Source: Chaetoceros tenuissimus
Taxonomy: Eukaryota > Bacillariophyta > Thalassiosirophyceae > Chaetocerotales > Chaetocerotaceae
Assembly: GCA_021927905.1 (NCBI GenBank)
Contig: BLLK01000027.1
Coordinates: forward strand, 496,001 to 560,000
Reading direction: 5' to 3'
Length of the DNA stretch: 64,000 bases
In this document: positions 1 through 11,732 of the stretch, one piece after another
How positions within the stretch are numbered: the stretch's first letter is position 1
Layout of the letters: each line of letters starts with the position of its first letter
Notes under the pieces: generated by a model
The model's database searches: none
Told to the model about the DNA's origin: nothing
What the model saw: the letters and a program-made list of their open reading frames with translations, nothing else
Program-made: the position numbers and the translations under genes

Positions 1-1650
1 GACTGCAGCCAAGCGCAAGTATTTTGAAGATACCATTAGCTCATATGCTTCCCAAGCTTTAAGATGCGTTGCACTTGCGCATCGCTCCAACATCGACAAA
101 TTGGTATCGCCAGATACATGTTCTGTTGAAGAATGTGAACAGAAGCTTGAGAAAGACATGACTTTGAATGCACTCGTTGGTATTGTTGATCCATTGAGAG
201 GTGATGTAGTTGATGCTGTGAAAACCTGCCAGACAGCAGGTATCTTTGTAAGAATGGTAACCGGTGACAATATCGAAACAGCTAATGCTATTGCAAAGCA
301 GGCAGGTATTTTGACAGATGGTAAGTGTGAATATTTCAAATAAGATGTTTTTCTCTTCAAAAACTCATTATTTTCGCATGATGTACAGATGGTCTTTCAA
401 TGGTAGGAGAAGAGTTCAGAAAGCTTACGCCAGCACAATTAGACGAAATCCTCCCAAGATTGCAAGTTCTGGCACGTTCGTCCCCTGAAGATAAACACAT
501 ATTGGTCGAAAGATTAAATGGGGGGTTGATGCCAAAAACAAAGGAAGCATGGCTCGAGGCTCATCCAGGAAGAGATTGGGAGACTGAGAGAGATCTACTT
601 CTCCCAGGATATTATGAAGAATGGGCGAAAAGCCGTGATGGTGTAGGCGAAGTTGTAGGAGTGACCGGAGATGGAACAAATGATGGACCAGCCCTTAAGG
701 CTGCTGATGTTGGTCTATCTATGGGTATCAGTGGAACTGATGTTGCAAAGAATGCTAGCGACATTATCATTATGGATGACAAATTCTCTTCCATTGTGAA
801 GGCGGTGCTATGGGGCCGTTCTGTGTTTGATAACATTCGGAAGTTTTTGCAATTTCAATTGACTGTAAATGTGGTTGCACTAACCATCACTTTTTTGTCT
901 GCGGTGGCTGGATATCAACCACCTCTTAACGCTGTTATGATGTTATGGGTGAATCTCATTAGTAAGTTTCAAAGTGTATTTTTTCTAAATTCCTGAAACG
1001 ACTCAAATTTGCTAACAAGCGTCTTTTTAGTGGATACAATGGGCGCTCTTGCTCTCGGCACAGAGCCTCCAGCTTCCAATCTTTTGCTAAGAAGGCCTTA
1101 CAAACGCGATGCGTCACTCATTAATTTGCCAATGTGGAGGAATATTTTGGCACAGTCATCGTATCAGTTAGGACTCTTGATATTCTTACTTCAAAAAGGT
1201 CCGGAGATTTTTGACTGCGAATCAGGATCTACACGCCACTTCACAATCATCTTCAATGCATTTGTATTTTGTCAAATCTTCAACGAATTTAATGCTCGCG
1301 AGATTGGTGATGTGTTCAATCCATTCAAGAATCTTAGAGATAGTCCTATGTTCCTCGCAGTGATTATTTTCACCATCATTGCCCAATGGGTTATTGTTGA
1401 ATATGGTGGAGATTTCACACAGACTGCTCCTTTGAATCTAGAAGAGTGGAAGGTTACTAGCATGCTTGGAGCTATCTCGATTCCTGTTGGATTTGTCATG
1501 CGTCTCGTCCCTGTACACGAAGACCCAGAATCTTTTGCTGGGCTCAAGAGCAAGAATCAGATGGGTTCAAACAAGCAAGGATCTTCTTTAGTGACTGTTT
1601 TCTTTTTACCGGTTATGGCAGCTGTTGTCTACAAAATATTCTTCGACTAA
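1..1650 (+). CDS. P2B-type calcium-transporting ATPase (PMCA/ACA-like), 3' part
   Basis: C-terminal part of a P-type ATPase that would pump Ca2+ out of the cytosol; the 5' part lies outside the window. I read three exons: 1-320 (open at the left edge), 389-961 and 1031-1650, joined by GTAAGT...AG introns that keep frame exactly. The first exon carries the nucleotide-binding/P-domain stretch with the MVTGDN motif. Exon 2 carries the hinge [17 protein letters not shown] and the segment after it, then the first C-terminal membrane helices. The exon 2/3 junction rebuilds [20 protein letters not shown], a P2B hallmark, and exon 3 supplies the remaining helices. The DKTGT phosphorylation site would be upstream of the window. 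No long C-terminal calmodulin-binding tail is evident: the protein ends soon after the last hydrophobic segment. Membrane location (plasma membrane or vacuole) cannot be told from this part. Confidence 0.9.
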
Positions 1651-1858
1651 TTTAAATAAAATGAAAAATTGCTAACTTCAAATAGGATATATTAATGAAA
1701 AATGTCAATCAATTATCGAAAGTAAACTTCGCACAATTAATGTTGAAACTTTTCATAATGAACTCGGCCTCAATTACATGTAGTTTACAAAACAACTGCT
1801 TTAGTAGGAATTAGCAATAAATCTAACATCGGCCAGAGACCACATTTGACTACATACA

Positions 1859-3416
1859 TCAAATGCTCTTTTTCCTTATTAGTTGTGGAACTTTTCGAGG
1901 GTTTGAGTCTGCTCTTGATCGGTTCGCTGCTCTATTAGCTATCATTTGGTTCATTTGTGTTCGAGTCGCTTCAGCTTTCTTTTGATTGATACTGGATGGA
2001 CCACGCCCTGGTGTGAGAACAATTTTTCCAGGAGAATGTAACATACTATCCTTCGGCGCAGACTGTCCTTTTACCCATGGATGTTGTGACGCTTCTAATG
2101 CTGTAAATCTTGTTCGTGGGTTTGTATCTAAGAGTCTATGCAGTAGATCTTTTGCAGAGGGAGAAAGATTCCTAGCCCATCGAGGAAAGCGAAGGGTAAA
2201 CTTTGATCGGACCAATTCATCTGATGGGATATTCGAGTCATCGTCAAATGGTAGGCACCCTTTGTAATTTCGCAAAACGTGAGAAGAGTTCAGAATTATC
2301 TGACATTATGAAAAGAGAAATTAGATAACATACCGCAAAGCAAAACAAAAACAATCACACCAAGGGCCCATAGATCTGCGGCATAAGAATAATCGCGTCT
2401 TTGGAGCATCTCTGGGGCAAGATATCCTCTAGTCCCTAGAAAACTTTTCGCCATTGGCTGAGACATTGTCTGTGTTTTAAAACATTGATTAGTAGATCGA
2501 ATAAAAAAGCCTACACTGAAAGAAATTACACTTACTTTCGATAGCCCAAAATCTATGATTTTCACTTCAATGTCATAAATACTATTTGGTTTATGTTTCA
2601 AGAGTAAATTTTCCGGCTTCAAATCACGATGAATTATTTTCTGCTCGTGCATGTAGACAAGTGCATTTGTTACCATCCGGACAATTGTAGAGGCTTCAGC
2701 CTCAGCTGAAAAATTTAAAATGATCAGTAAAAATGAATCATGATCATACAAAATCTAAAGCACAAAGCGCTATAGAAAAATCCCTTGAAATACTTACTAA
2801 GTGTTCCTTTCTTCACAACATAATCAAAGAGTTCTCCGCCCGCCATTAGCTCCATAACAATGTAAATTCGCTTCGAAGTTGTGTACACATCATACAATCG
2901 AATAATGTTTGGATGTTTTAAGCACTTGAGAGCTTCTATCTCCGAATGAAATTGATCAATCATACCCTCAAATCTTTTTTCAATTTGCTCTTTATCAATC
3001 ACTTTACAAGCCGCAGCCACCCCTGTGGTCCGATTGACACAGCGATGGCAAACACTAGTCGATCCGACACCCAAAACTTCGCACATTTGCCATTTTTGAA
3101 GGAGTTTCTGCTCTCCATCATCTCCTTCGTATATATAAGTTGCTTCTGCATTTTTCATTCCATTGAATCCATTAGTGTTATCATCACCATTAGTTCTAAG
3201 CGTCGAATCTTCCTCTTCTAGACCACCATAAATTTGTTTGAGCTTCTTTTTATGACCAAAAGGTGTTGAAGGTAGAGGTGATCCTAACGGATCTTTTTCT
3301 CCCGGTGGACAGAAAAGAGAAAAGCAGCCCGTGCATGGTCCATCATCGTCGCTATCAGAATCATAATACGTTCCATTTTCAGTTTGGAAAGCATTTTGAC
3401 TTGTTGTTAGCCCCAT
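1859..3416 (-). CDS. CaMK-family serine/threonine protein kinase
   Basis: Four exons (3416-2798, 2705-2536, 2469-2334, 2259-1859) give about 441 residues; all junctions are GT-AG and in frame. A Gly-rich loop LGVGSTSV and the lysine in AACKVID precede HRDLKPEN, DFG and APE, with a full C-lobe, so an active kinase is expected. The layout and the 'KHPNIIRLYDVY' style resemble calmodulin-dependent or calcium-dependent kinases. No EF-hands follow the kinase domain, so it is not a classical CDPK. The tail is short, basic and Arg/Lys/Ser-rich. The N-terminus MGLTTS has Gly2 and Ser6, as in N-myristoylated proteins, and is followed by an acidic stretch and a Cys-containing patch; membrane anchoring is an inference. 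It is divergent from the CDK-like gene downstream, about 780 bases away. Confidence 0.85.
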
Positions 3417-4198
3417 CTGTGTATTATTAATATTCTAAGAAACACACTTTCTAGCTTGGAGAATATCTATAATATTTTACAGATATCTATTCTTCTTCTC
3501 TCGTTCAGACTCCCTAAAGTGCTTTTGGGCCAAGTATATATTATATTTCGGCTTATTTCGGTATTTTAATTAAAAGTGAAGTATAAAAATGAGTATGTGA
3601 CACAGAAGATATTCCAGGAATTAGGACGTGAGAACGAACTTGATGGAAATGGGAGAATGAAGAGCTGCTTTGGCGAGCGCAATGAAGACAAGAGCTGAGG
3701 TGCACGCCGGGGAGATAATGACAGAGATGCAGATGCATAACACTGTGAGCTAAGAATTACTTTTCCACTCTTCTTCTGTTCACATCGAAAATGGTTGTGT
3801 CATTATTCCGCAGAAACGAATTGTTTTGTTATTAAGATAAAAATATACTTATTCATGCCTTGAGAAACTACATGTCTTCAATTAAATTAGTGTAATTTCT
3901 GGTACTTTTCCTTTTCCCTCCTCTTTTTCCCTCCTCTTTTTCCCTTTTTTACTTTTGTCGAACTTTCTAAATCTTGGATCTTTTTGGTCATCATCACCAC
4001 ATCTACATCTATCTCCTTATTCTCATGTTTCATGTTCTACTCCGTGTATCATTCTCGTTTTTCATAATCTGGTATCAACTTCCTTTGCGATTATTTCCTA
4101 AACAAGTGCAAAACTTTAGTTAGCTAACTTTCATTATCCTCCAAACTTTGGAAATTATATGTTCGAATCGTTCAATTTACTTTTAAAGCTTACTAAGG
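3417..4198. other. Intergenic region between two divergent kinase genes
   Basis: No supported gene. The right part (about 3910-3950) is a strongly pyrimidine-rich tract with two near-identical copies of a ccctcctcttttt unit, probably promoter or 5' leader of the CDK-like gene. A 61-residue open frame on the minus strand here has no recognisable features. Confidence 0.5.
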
Positions 4199-5551
4199 AT
4201 GAATGAGAATCACCAATTGAATGATAACCACTTCAATGAAGTTATCTCCGAAGACGAGGAAATGGATGAAACTAATCTAGCAGGTGAAAACAATATTATG
4301 GTAGATGGAATGACTGTGAATCGCACAGAGGCTGTCTCTTACGGGCTTACCCAGCATCATGCTCATGCATCGCAACCAGATATGATGAGCCACGTCCAAC
4401 AACAACAGCAGCAAGCGACTGGAGTTCATCAACACAACACAGAAACACAGCAGCTAGCGGCACAACAGGGAGGAACAAGTGCGGACATGAATAATAACAA
4501 CAACGCCTCTACATCTAATGGAGTTGAACGTAGTGCTGATGATTCCTCTGATATCGATAATGAACCTGCACTAGACGGATATGAGCGTACGGATCGCATT
4601 GGACAAGGGGCGTATGGTATAGTGTATCGCGGAGTACAACGTTCAACTGGGATCACAGTGGCTATAAAACGTATCCCATTCGCGGATGCTGCTCCAGAAG
4701 GTGGTGTGCCTTGTAATGTCATTCGTGAGATATCTTTGTTGAGAGAATTGGAACATCCCAATGTTGTTCGACTTCTTGATGTGAATCAAGCGAGACCTGG
4801 CGAATTGTATTTAGTTTTTGAGTTTGTCGCTCATGATCTAAAGACTTTCCTTGATCGTTCCCAGCCCACTGGTGACGTGACAAGACGACAAGGTCTCCCA
4901 ATAGATGTTGTGAGGAGTTTTATGAGACAGATTTTGGAGGGAGTCGGATACTGCCATACATATAGAATTCTTCACCGAGATCTGAAACCACACAATGTGA
5001 GTAATCTATTGAAATCCATCATAGAACTTTCATATATTTTCTTTCTAACTTGTTTCAAATATGTGCAGCTCTTGATCAGTAGTGATGGGACACAAGTCAA
5101 ACTTGCAGACTTTGGTCTTGCGCGATTGTCAGGTCTACCAAGTGGCCCATACACTTCTGAAGTGGTTACTCTATGGTATCGCGCTCCTGAGCTCCTTCTT
5201 GGTGCAACCAGATATTGTGGACCAGTAGATGTGTGGTCAATTGGGTGTATTTTTGCCGAAATGGCAACAGGCTATGCTCTGTTTCCAGGAAGATCTGACA
5301 TTGATCAATTATTTAAAATTTTCCAGAGACGAGGAACGCCTACTGCTGATTCAGGATTAGCCAGATTGCCACATTTCAACCCTGAATTCCCGAAATGGCA
5401 GTCTAGGCCTATAACTGATTTTGTTGATTTGGATAGATTTGGGTCTCACCATGCAGCTGACCTACTAGATCAGCTACTTCATTATGACCCAGAAAGAAGA
5501 ATTATTTGCAGACAAGCATTGCATCATCCATTTTTCTTCGAGCGCCCATAA
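4199..5551 (+). CDS. Cyclin-dependent kinase-like protein
   Basis: Two exons (4199-4996, 5069-5551) give 426 residues; the intron falls inside HRDLKPHNLL. The catalytic domain begins near residue 127 with GQGAYGIVYRG and VAIKRI, followed by HRDLKPHN, DFGLAR and the CDK T-loop YTSEVVTLWYRAPE with its activating threonine. The cyclin-binding helix reads PCNVIRE in place of PSTAIRE, so the cyclin partner is unclear. In the Gly loop the inhibitory tyrosine is present but the preceding threonine is alanine. A 125-residue N-terminal extension rich in Gln, His and Asn is unusual for a CDK and looks disordered. A role in cell-cycle or transcriptional control is known for the family; which applies here cannot be decided from sequence alone. 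Confidence 0.88.
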   Translation: MNENHQLNDNHFNEVISEDEEMDETNLAGENNIMVDGMTVNRTEAVSYGLTQHHAHASQPDMMSHVQQQQQQATGVHQHNTETQQLAAQQGGTSADMNNNNNASTSNGVERSADDSSDIDNEPALDGYERTDRIGQGAYGIVYRGVQRSTGITVAIKRIPFADAAPEGGVPCNVIREISLLRELEHPNVVRLLDVNQARPGELYLVFEFVAHDLKTFLDRSQPTGDVTRRQGLPIDVVRSFMRQILEGVGYCHTYRILHRDLKPHNVSNLLKSIIELSYIFFLTCFKYVQLLISSDGTQVKLADFGLARLSGLPSGPYTSEVVTLWYRAPELLLGATRYCGPVDVWSIGCIFAEMATGYALFPGRSDIDQLFKIFQRRGTPTADSGLARLPHFNPEFPKWQSRPITDFVDLDRFGSHHAADLLDQLLHYDPERRIICRQALHHPFFFERP

Positions 5552-5752
5552 TGTTGTTTATTCCAAATTGAGAAAAAAGACCGAAGAAAAGCGATATTAG
5601 ACTGGACCAGCATTTCAAGCATAATTTAATTTTATTTCAGATAACTTATGTAAGAAGATTGATTTTAATTGTTGGAAGCAAGCTCTGGAGCAACAGGATT
5701 AGACTTATGACCATTATTTTTCTTTGCATTGGTCGAGTTCGGCTTCAACATG

Positions 5753-8698
5753 TTATCCTCTTGACGAATGCCGAGATAAGTCCATTCCTCTTGTTGAATG
5801 TCTTGAGCTGTCCATGTTGCTTCTCTGTGACATACTCGAGCCTGTTCTTCTATGTTTAGGGATAGCAGCTGTAGCAGCATGTCTCGACTGATCAAGAAGA
5901 GTTGGCTGCAAGTCGTCAATCATCCCGAAACTTGGTTGACGAGCAACATGAGAAGGTTTCGGAACACCCAAATCTGAGCTACTGAGCTTTCTACGAGAGC
6001 TGCTGGCTTTAGAAATACTAGAATGCTCAGTACCGTCGAGGTTTCTTGGTTTCACAGAAGAGCCAGCACTTGTCGTGCGATTGTGCACTGGCGGTGCAAT
6101 GACATCCACATCCTTATTTGTAGAAATCATCTCATTTCCATCTCCATCAGAATCGTCTTCAGACAGGTCAGATCCACTATCATCTTCATAAGAAAATTGT
6201 GAACCAGAAATTGAGTCTTCATATTCGTAGTCGAATGCACGACCTTCTTTGTTTGGTTCGCACAAAACCTCAGGAATGGCTACAATATCTCCTCTGCTCC
6301 GCTGTTTTCCATAGAAAGTGGTATCTCGCGCCAAAAGCAATGGAACAAAGCAGGCAACAACCAAAAGTGGGAAAATTGCTGAGTAGTCACCTGCCATCGG
6401 ACTTTCCTTCGTTTCATTTGTGAAACTAGTGATGGTGAGTGTCAATACCAACATAATTGCCATATGACACCTATAGGTAACAACATGTGTTGCTCCCATG
6501 ATACATATTACTGCCAAACAAGGAAACATTGCACACTGGCTAACATATGGAATCTCCACTGGAAGCATACCACAAAGATCAGTGAAAAAATGTCCGGCTG
6601 CACATCCAACATACAAAGGCCCCCAGAAGTGACCACCACATACACCAGTTCCAAGACTTAGACCAATAGTCAAAATCTTTGTGAAGGACAGCATTCCAAT
6701 ACATGCAGTGCTGAAGCCTTTAATCTGATCTCTTGCATCATTTGGATCAATCATACAATATCCATATGCAGTCATAATAGAGGTAGGCCCTTCGTATTCA
6801 AATACAGGAAGAGGAGTCTTTCCCCTGTCGATCAATGTTTGCAACTGAGCTTCACCCCAGAACAATTGATGCGGCAAAAACATGCACATCAATCCAACGA
6901 CAATTCCGACCATTACACCAGCAACCGCCGCCCTGGTCGGCTCATGATGGTTCGCGAAGAAACGACTATATGCAGTTGACATTTTTTTACAAAGACTAGC
7001 CTTTGATTTTTTTTCAACAAGGGTGTCCTCCGAGAACATTGAGTCGCCAATCAGGGCAGATTTCTCATTTTTGTGCTCATCTTCATCATGATGTGGTGCA
7101 TGAGAATGATCATCATGCGGTTCATGGAACCAATCATGAACCCAATGTTTACAAAACAAACAACCCTCAGCATACAACCATCCAACAAAGGTTCCGAAAA
7201 TACCATAGATAATAGCTGTCCAGTAAATATCACTTGGGAGCGATTTGTCAAGGAAAGGGTAGTCGAAGTATCCCTCGACGTGTTTCTGGGTGACAAGTCG
7301 ATTTACGATAACTGAAACAATACTTGCAATCACACATGGAGAGAGAGCTTCGAAATACTGAAGGCCCATTCTATGAGGCAGTTCTAGAACAAACAATGCA
7401 CCACCCATTGGGAAACCAAAGAAGCCACCGATTGCTGCGGCAGACGCTGTAAGATTCAGAACTCGGGAGGAAAGCACAGATTGCTTAGTTTTCAGAGCAA
7501 TCCACGACCCGACCATGCCACTTGCCAAAACCAACGGCATTTCGGGTCCTAAAGAAAGTCCAGACGCCATACCAAGTGTTGACATAACAACTACTGGAAT
7601 GAAACGAGAATGATCCATGATACCAACACGGTGCAACGATTCAATCCATTCATTCTGCCCTGGAATGGTGATCTCTTTCTCGGCATATTTTGCAGTAATG
7701 TAAGAGAGGATCTACAAAAGTTTATTGTGAGAGGAATTGTATCATTCATTTGGATTGATATGAAGTCAGAGTGTACTTACACCTCCAAATATGGCTGGAC
7801 AAATCCAGAAGTAGTGTGGTAATGGTAATCTACCATTTAAGTCAGTGAAAACCCCTTGTTCAAGTAGGTATTCTGGAATAGTAGCCCATACAAATTCCAC
7901 AGACATTTCAACAGCAATGCCCCAAACTGCGGTAAAAATACCCATCATGATTCCAATGATTGCAGCCCATACATTCTGCTGAGAAGAAGTAAATTCAGGT
8001 TTTGTGTAATCGTAAATCAACGTTCTGAACATTTGCTGAAAAAAACTAGGCTCATCGAAGAAATATTCATCATCAAATGAATATCCTTCACTCATATCTT
8101 CTCCTTGTTCCCAGGAGTTTTCTTGTGTACCATAGTGTGAGTATTTGTTGTTCTTCCCGGAAGAAACAGCAATCATCGATGAAAATTTCTCCATCTCCTT
8201 TTCTCTTTCCGCTCTATGGATGAGGTCCTCGCGTGTAGGCTCATGGTGGCTAAACACAAGGTTTGAATCGCTTGTGCTTTGGCGCTCATGTTTTCTTGGG
8301 CTATGTGTTTGTTGGATATCTCTGAAGAAAGGATGATCGTTCGCACCAGCTTCCTCATCAGGGCGATAATGGGAGTGACCCATATGCACGTTTCTAGGCG
8401 GAGTCTTCTTGTTTATGTTGCGATAATTACCTTTCATAGCAGCTGTTTGAACCTCATAAATCTTATCATGCTGTTTGTGTGCATCTTGCACAGGCATTGG
8501 GCCGAAAGCACCTCTCGTAGATCCATTGGAAAAAGTTCTATCTCGATTTGTGAACTGCTGTGGTTTCACTTCTTTTCTCTTTCGAGCATGATTACCACTT
8601 GGTGGTGGTAAACCACCTTGACCTTGCATGATGGGAGACAATGTTCTCAATAGAGAATGGGAATTAGAAATTGTAAAAGGATCGAACTTTGTCACCAA
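5753..8698 (-). CDS. CLC-family chloride channel or anion/proton exchanger
   Basis: Two exons (8698-7781, 7711-5753) give about 958 residues. The first ~215 residues are hydrophilic, then a multi-helix membrane domain follows. The pore motif reads GLSLGPEMPLV, the CLC variant in which the usual GxEGP is replaced by SLGPE; a second motif, GTGVCGGHFWGPLYVGCA, matches the GxFxP region near the centre of the channel. A His/Asp/Glu-rich cytosolic loop (about residues 490-520) interrupts the membrane domain. The C-terminal tail is acidic, then Ser/Arg-rich with short SSRHS-type repeats; I do not see paired CBS domains. It would move chloride or nitrate across an internal or plasma membrane. It is head-to-head with the FUN14-like gene, starts 312 bases apart. 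Confidence 0.88.
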
Positions 8699-9010
8699 TA
8701 GTCACCATAGTCGAAAGATGAAAGGGAGGCCAGCCACAATTTTTCAGAGCATTTCGCGCCTTTTTCCGCCCCTTACAATCAAGGGGGTGCTAAAAGATAC
8801 AATCAATGAAGCGTGTCCAATAATAGATACGTGTAACGTGGTGTAAGTACAACTGATACTAATAGATAGATATCTCAATTACCTTCACATCTTGATTCTC
8901 CGTAGTCTCGTACAATTGATTCCAAACACCACGGTTACCACAGGTGTTGAGATAGATTGAGTTATATACATAAATCTTTTACCAATTTTGCCCTTTCAGT
9001 CTTTTTCAAA
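8699..9010. promoter_or_regulatory. Shared promoter interval, CLC and FUN14-like genes
   Basis: 312 bases between two divergent start codons. No open frame or repeat of note. It must hold both 5' leaders, so a bidirectional promoter is inferred from geometry only. Confidence 0.4.
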
Positions 9011-9619
9011 ATGAGTTTCGTTAATTTCATGACATCTATTGGCTTTTTCTTCATTCTATTCCTATCACAACACGTAGCAAATGCTTCATTTGATGAAACA
9101 TATGAGAATTTAAAAGAGAAAACCGCGATAGCCATGCAGCCGATAGTGGAAAAGTAAGTATCGCAATTGTGATTTGGAAGGCAGCATTATTTAATGATCA
9201 CCTTACTCAGATTCAATAATCTTTGAAGGTATGAACAGCTTCCCCCTCAAGGTAAATTTGGAGTTGCTTCTATCGGAGGTTTTGTTGGTACAAAAATTTC
9301 CATCCGCAGTACTGGAAAGTTGCTGAGGATATCTGGTGCTACTTTTCTGCTATCCGAAGTGATGCATCAAGCTGGGTTATTGGATGAAATTGCGAAGAAG
9401 GGTGATGAATTTGTTGACATCAATTTGACCGCCGAGGGAGAAAATGCTTTGAAAGGAATAAAACAAAGAATATGTAGCACGGTGAATGAATGTAGGATGA
9501 AAGTGAGAAAAGAACTTAATATGGAGAAGATCCGTTCCCATTATCAAGAGCTTCTAGAAAAAGATAAGTTGGGCACACTTGGGTTTACAACTGGTGCAGT
9601 TTTCGGTCTATTGGTTTAA
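9011..9619 (+). CDS. FUN14-domain-like membrane protein
   Basis: Two exons (9011-9153, 9229-9619) give 177 residues. The chosen ATG at 9011 is the first one in frame. The N-terminus has a hydrophobic segment ending VANA|SF that looks like a signal peptide or anchor. The body then shows the FUN14 pattern: GKFGVASIGGFVGTKIS, a second hydrophobic stretch ending in a short loop (HQAGLLD), an amphipathic charged region, and a terminal glycine-rich helix GFTTGAVFGLLV. Animal FUN14 proteins sit in the mitochondrial outer membrane. Here the extra leader suggests a different, possibly secretory or plastid-envelope, location. The assignment rests on pattern only; an unrelated small membrane protein is possible. 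Confidence 0.6.
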
Positions 9620-9853
9620 CATAACATAAAGGCGATGAAAGATTGTGTTAAAAGCAAATAGTTGGAGCTAAAAAATACCGCTAAAGATTCCAAGAATTAG
9701 TGTCAAAATCTTCTTGCACGCTTTTCGACAATTCTTTCATTCTTCCCATACACTTTTATCTCAAAATATTCCAGAGGTGTTGCTTCCAAAGTCTTGTACT
9801 TAAAACTTGATTTCGATACTTTAATTTACATAAAACCATCAAGCAAAGGGATT

Positions 9854-10214
9854 TCAATTCGTGGACTCCATAACACTAGTATCAGAAGGATATAAATTGC
9901 CCACAATAACCTGTCGCCTCAAAATAGCTAGTTGCTCTTCTCCTTCTTGAATCGCAGCCATCTTTGCATCTCTGAGACATATTAGTAATCGGAAGAAATC
10001 AGTTGAGAAAGATGTAAGGAAAGGTGCATTTAGTTGTGCGATACCTGTAAGATACTGATAGAAGTGCTTACCCTTCTAACCCAGAATTCATCTTAAAACC
10101 AGCCTTTACTCTTCTTATAGCATACGAACGAAAGTTGTAATCATTTACTTTATGTGCTTCACGAAGTAATGATCGGAGAAGAGAACGAGAGGATGATGAA
10201 GTAGTCGTGATCAT
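9854..10214 (-). CDS. ISD11: LYR-motif protein ISD11 (LYRM4-like)
   Basis: Small gene split by a 100-base intron: exons 10214-10072 and 9971-9854, 86 residues. It starts MITTTSSSSRSLLRSLLREA and continues NFRSYAIRRVKAGFK, matching the 'LYRxxLRE...YNYRTYAVRRI' core of ISD11; the usual LYR is LLR here. The C-terminal half has EEQLAILRRQVIVGNLYP, corresponding to the 'RRQVxIGxLY' end of the human protein. ISD11 binds and stabilises the cysteine desulfurase Nfs1 in the mitochondrial matrix for Fe-S cluster assembly. Length matches the family (about 90). It lies tail-to-tail with the FUN14-like gene. Confidence 0.87.
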
Positions 10215-10588
10215 GATGTTGATTTATTTCTATAAAATAAAGATAGAGATAGAAATAGAGAAATGGTGAGAAGAACGACTGACGGAAAGAAAAAATATTG
10301 CTCCTTGAGAAATACGTGGATTTATTTGCTATTCTTTATGTTTGGAAGACATACCAATTAAAACGAAATGGAATACCCAATTAATGAAACGATGATGCTC
10401 ATTATGTTGTGATGAGTAGTTTCCGATTGAAGATGAGGATCATTACCTATTACTTTCAATACAATGACGTAGATAAAAATATGGTGTAATTTTTTAGTTT
10501 TTCGATACGTACCAGAAAGTAGTTACTTCTGATAAATTCAATAATGAAATTCTTGTCACATCTCATCATCCTGTAATCTCTTTATATT
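10215..10588. other. Intergenic, A/T-rich
   Basis: 5' flank of the ISD11-like gene and 3' flank of the next minus-strand gene. I see no gene, repeat or RNA motif. Confidence 0.4.
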
Positions 10589-11732
10589 TTAACATTTAAT
10601 CAATCTGCCATCATCTCCACGTCGAAATAAAACTCCTTTCGTACGTGGTTTCCGAGTTCGTTTTGTATCCGCAACTCTTTTGTGGAATTGTTTGTTACAA
10701 AGCTGAAACTCCTCCTCTTTTTCGGTTCCAACCACTTTCTTATCATTATACGGATTGGTTTTCTCCATTAATTTACCGTCTTCCACATTGTGATGAAATT
10801 CTCTTTGTCCAAAACGTTGATGAAAACGATTTTCTCTCGCAGCTTCTTTTGAAATATAACTTTTGCTATCTCTACCGCAAGGGTAATAATGTCGTTTAAG
10901 ATTCTGAAAACCGTGATAATCTCTGTGAAGCATCTCAGTTTTGTTTCCTCTTTGATGTACTTTGAAGCTATCTTGTCCGTTTTCCAAAGGATGTCTTTCA
11001 TAATTATTTCCATCCCTAGAATCCTTGAAATAATGTAAGCCATTCTTATGATAACCTGGCATCCTTCGATCTACATCGTCTACATCATACATAAATGGTT
11101 CGAGACAAAAATTGTTTGTTATATTTCTCTCTTCATAATGACATCTAGGAGAAGATATTGACGTAGACTTGGACGTAGATTTCGAAAAGTCATTGTGCCT
11201 ATGCAGAGGCACTGAAAATTCTTCATGTGATCCTTCAACAAGATTTGAATTATGTGAGAAAATAAGAAAACTTATCCAATACATGCACTTTTTGAAGTCT
11301 CTCACCTTTCGATATTGCTTCGTGACCGTGAAAGTGATCATTGTGACAATGTGCATCAGCCCAACTATCAGCCCCATCATCAAGATGAATGTCGTTTAGT
11401 ATAGACTGTACTCCAGACAAATGAAAATAGGAATCCATTGCATTTGAAGGGCAGAGTAGGTCAAGATGAGCATGATCTTTTATATGACTTTTTCGCAAGC
11501 TCTCTGTATTCAACGGAGGTGGAACAGGAGAGGGAAACGTGCCGTTTTCTTTTCTTCGAAGCGAACCAGCCCAAGGAGAAGCACTACAGCTTTTTGATTT
11601 TGGCCAATTTGATATCTGTAATAAATCTTCGTTGTTATTGTTTGATGTTGTCTTCCATGTTGAAACTTGATCAAATGATTCTTCTGTATCGATGCGAACT
11701 TTGCGGGATGTGAAATGATTTTGATTACTCAT
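10589..11732 (-). CDS. Hypothetical His-rich hydrophilic protein
   Basis: Two exons (11732-11306, 11232-10589) give 356 residues; the GTGAGA...AAG intron joins them in frame at a Gly codon. I do not recognise a family. The protein has no membrane segment. It is rich in His, Arg, Lys, Asp and Asn, with clusters such as HCHNDHFHGHE near the junction and a basic end RKPRTKGVLFRRGDDGRLIKC. Low sequence complexity suggests disorder, perhaps nucleic acid or metal binding; this is inference. An in-frame methionine 9 codons further upstream is possible. Confidence 0.55.

Noticed and set aside
3553-3738. 61-codon minus-strand open frame between the two kinase genes
   Set aside because: Low complexity, no start context, and located in the likely promoter region.
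5665-5919. 84-codon open frame overlapping the CLC 3' end on the same strand
   Set aside because: It is in another frame of the CLC coding sequence and 3' UTR with no features of its own.
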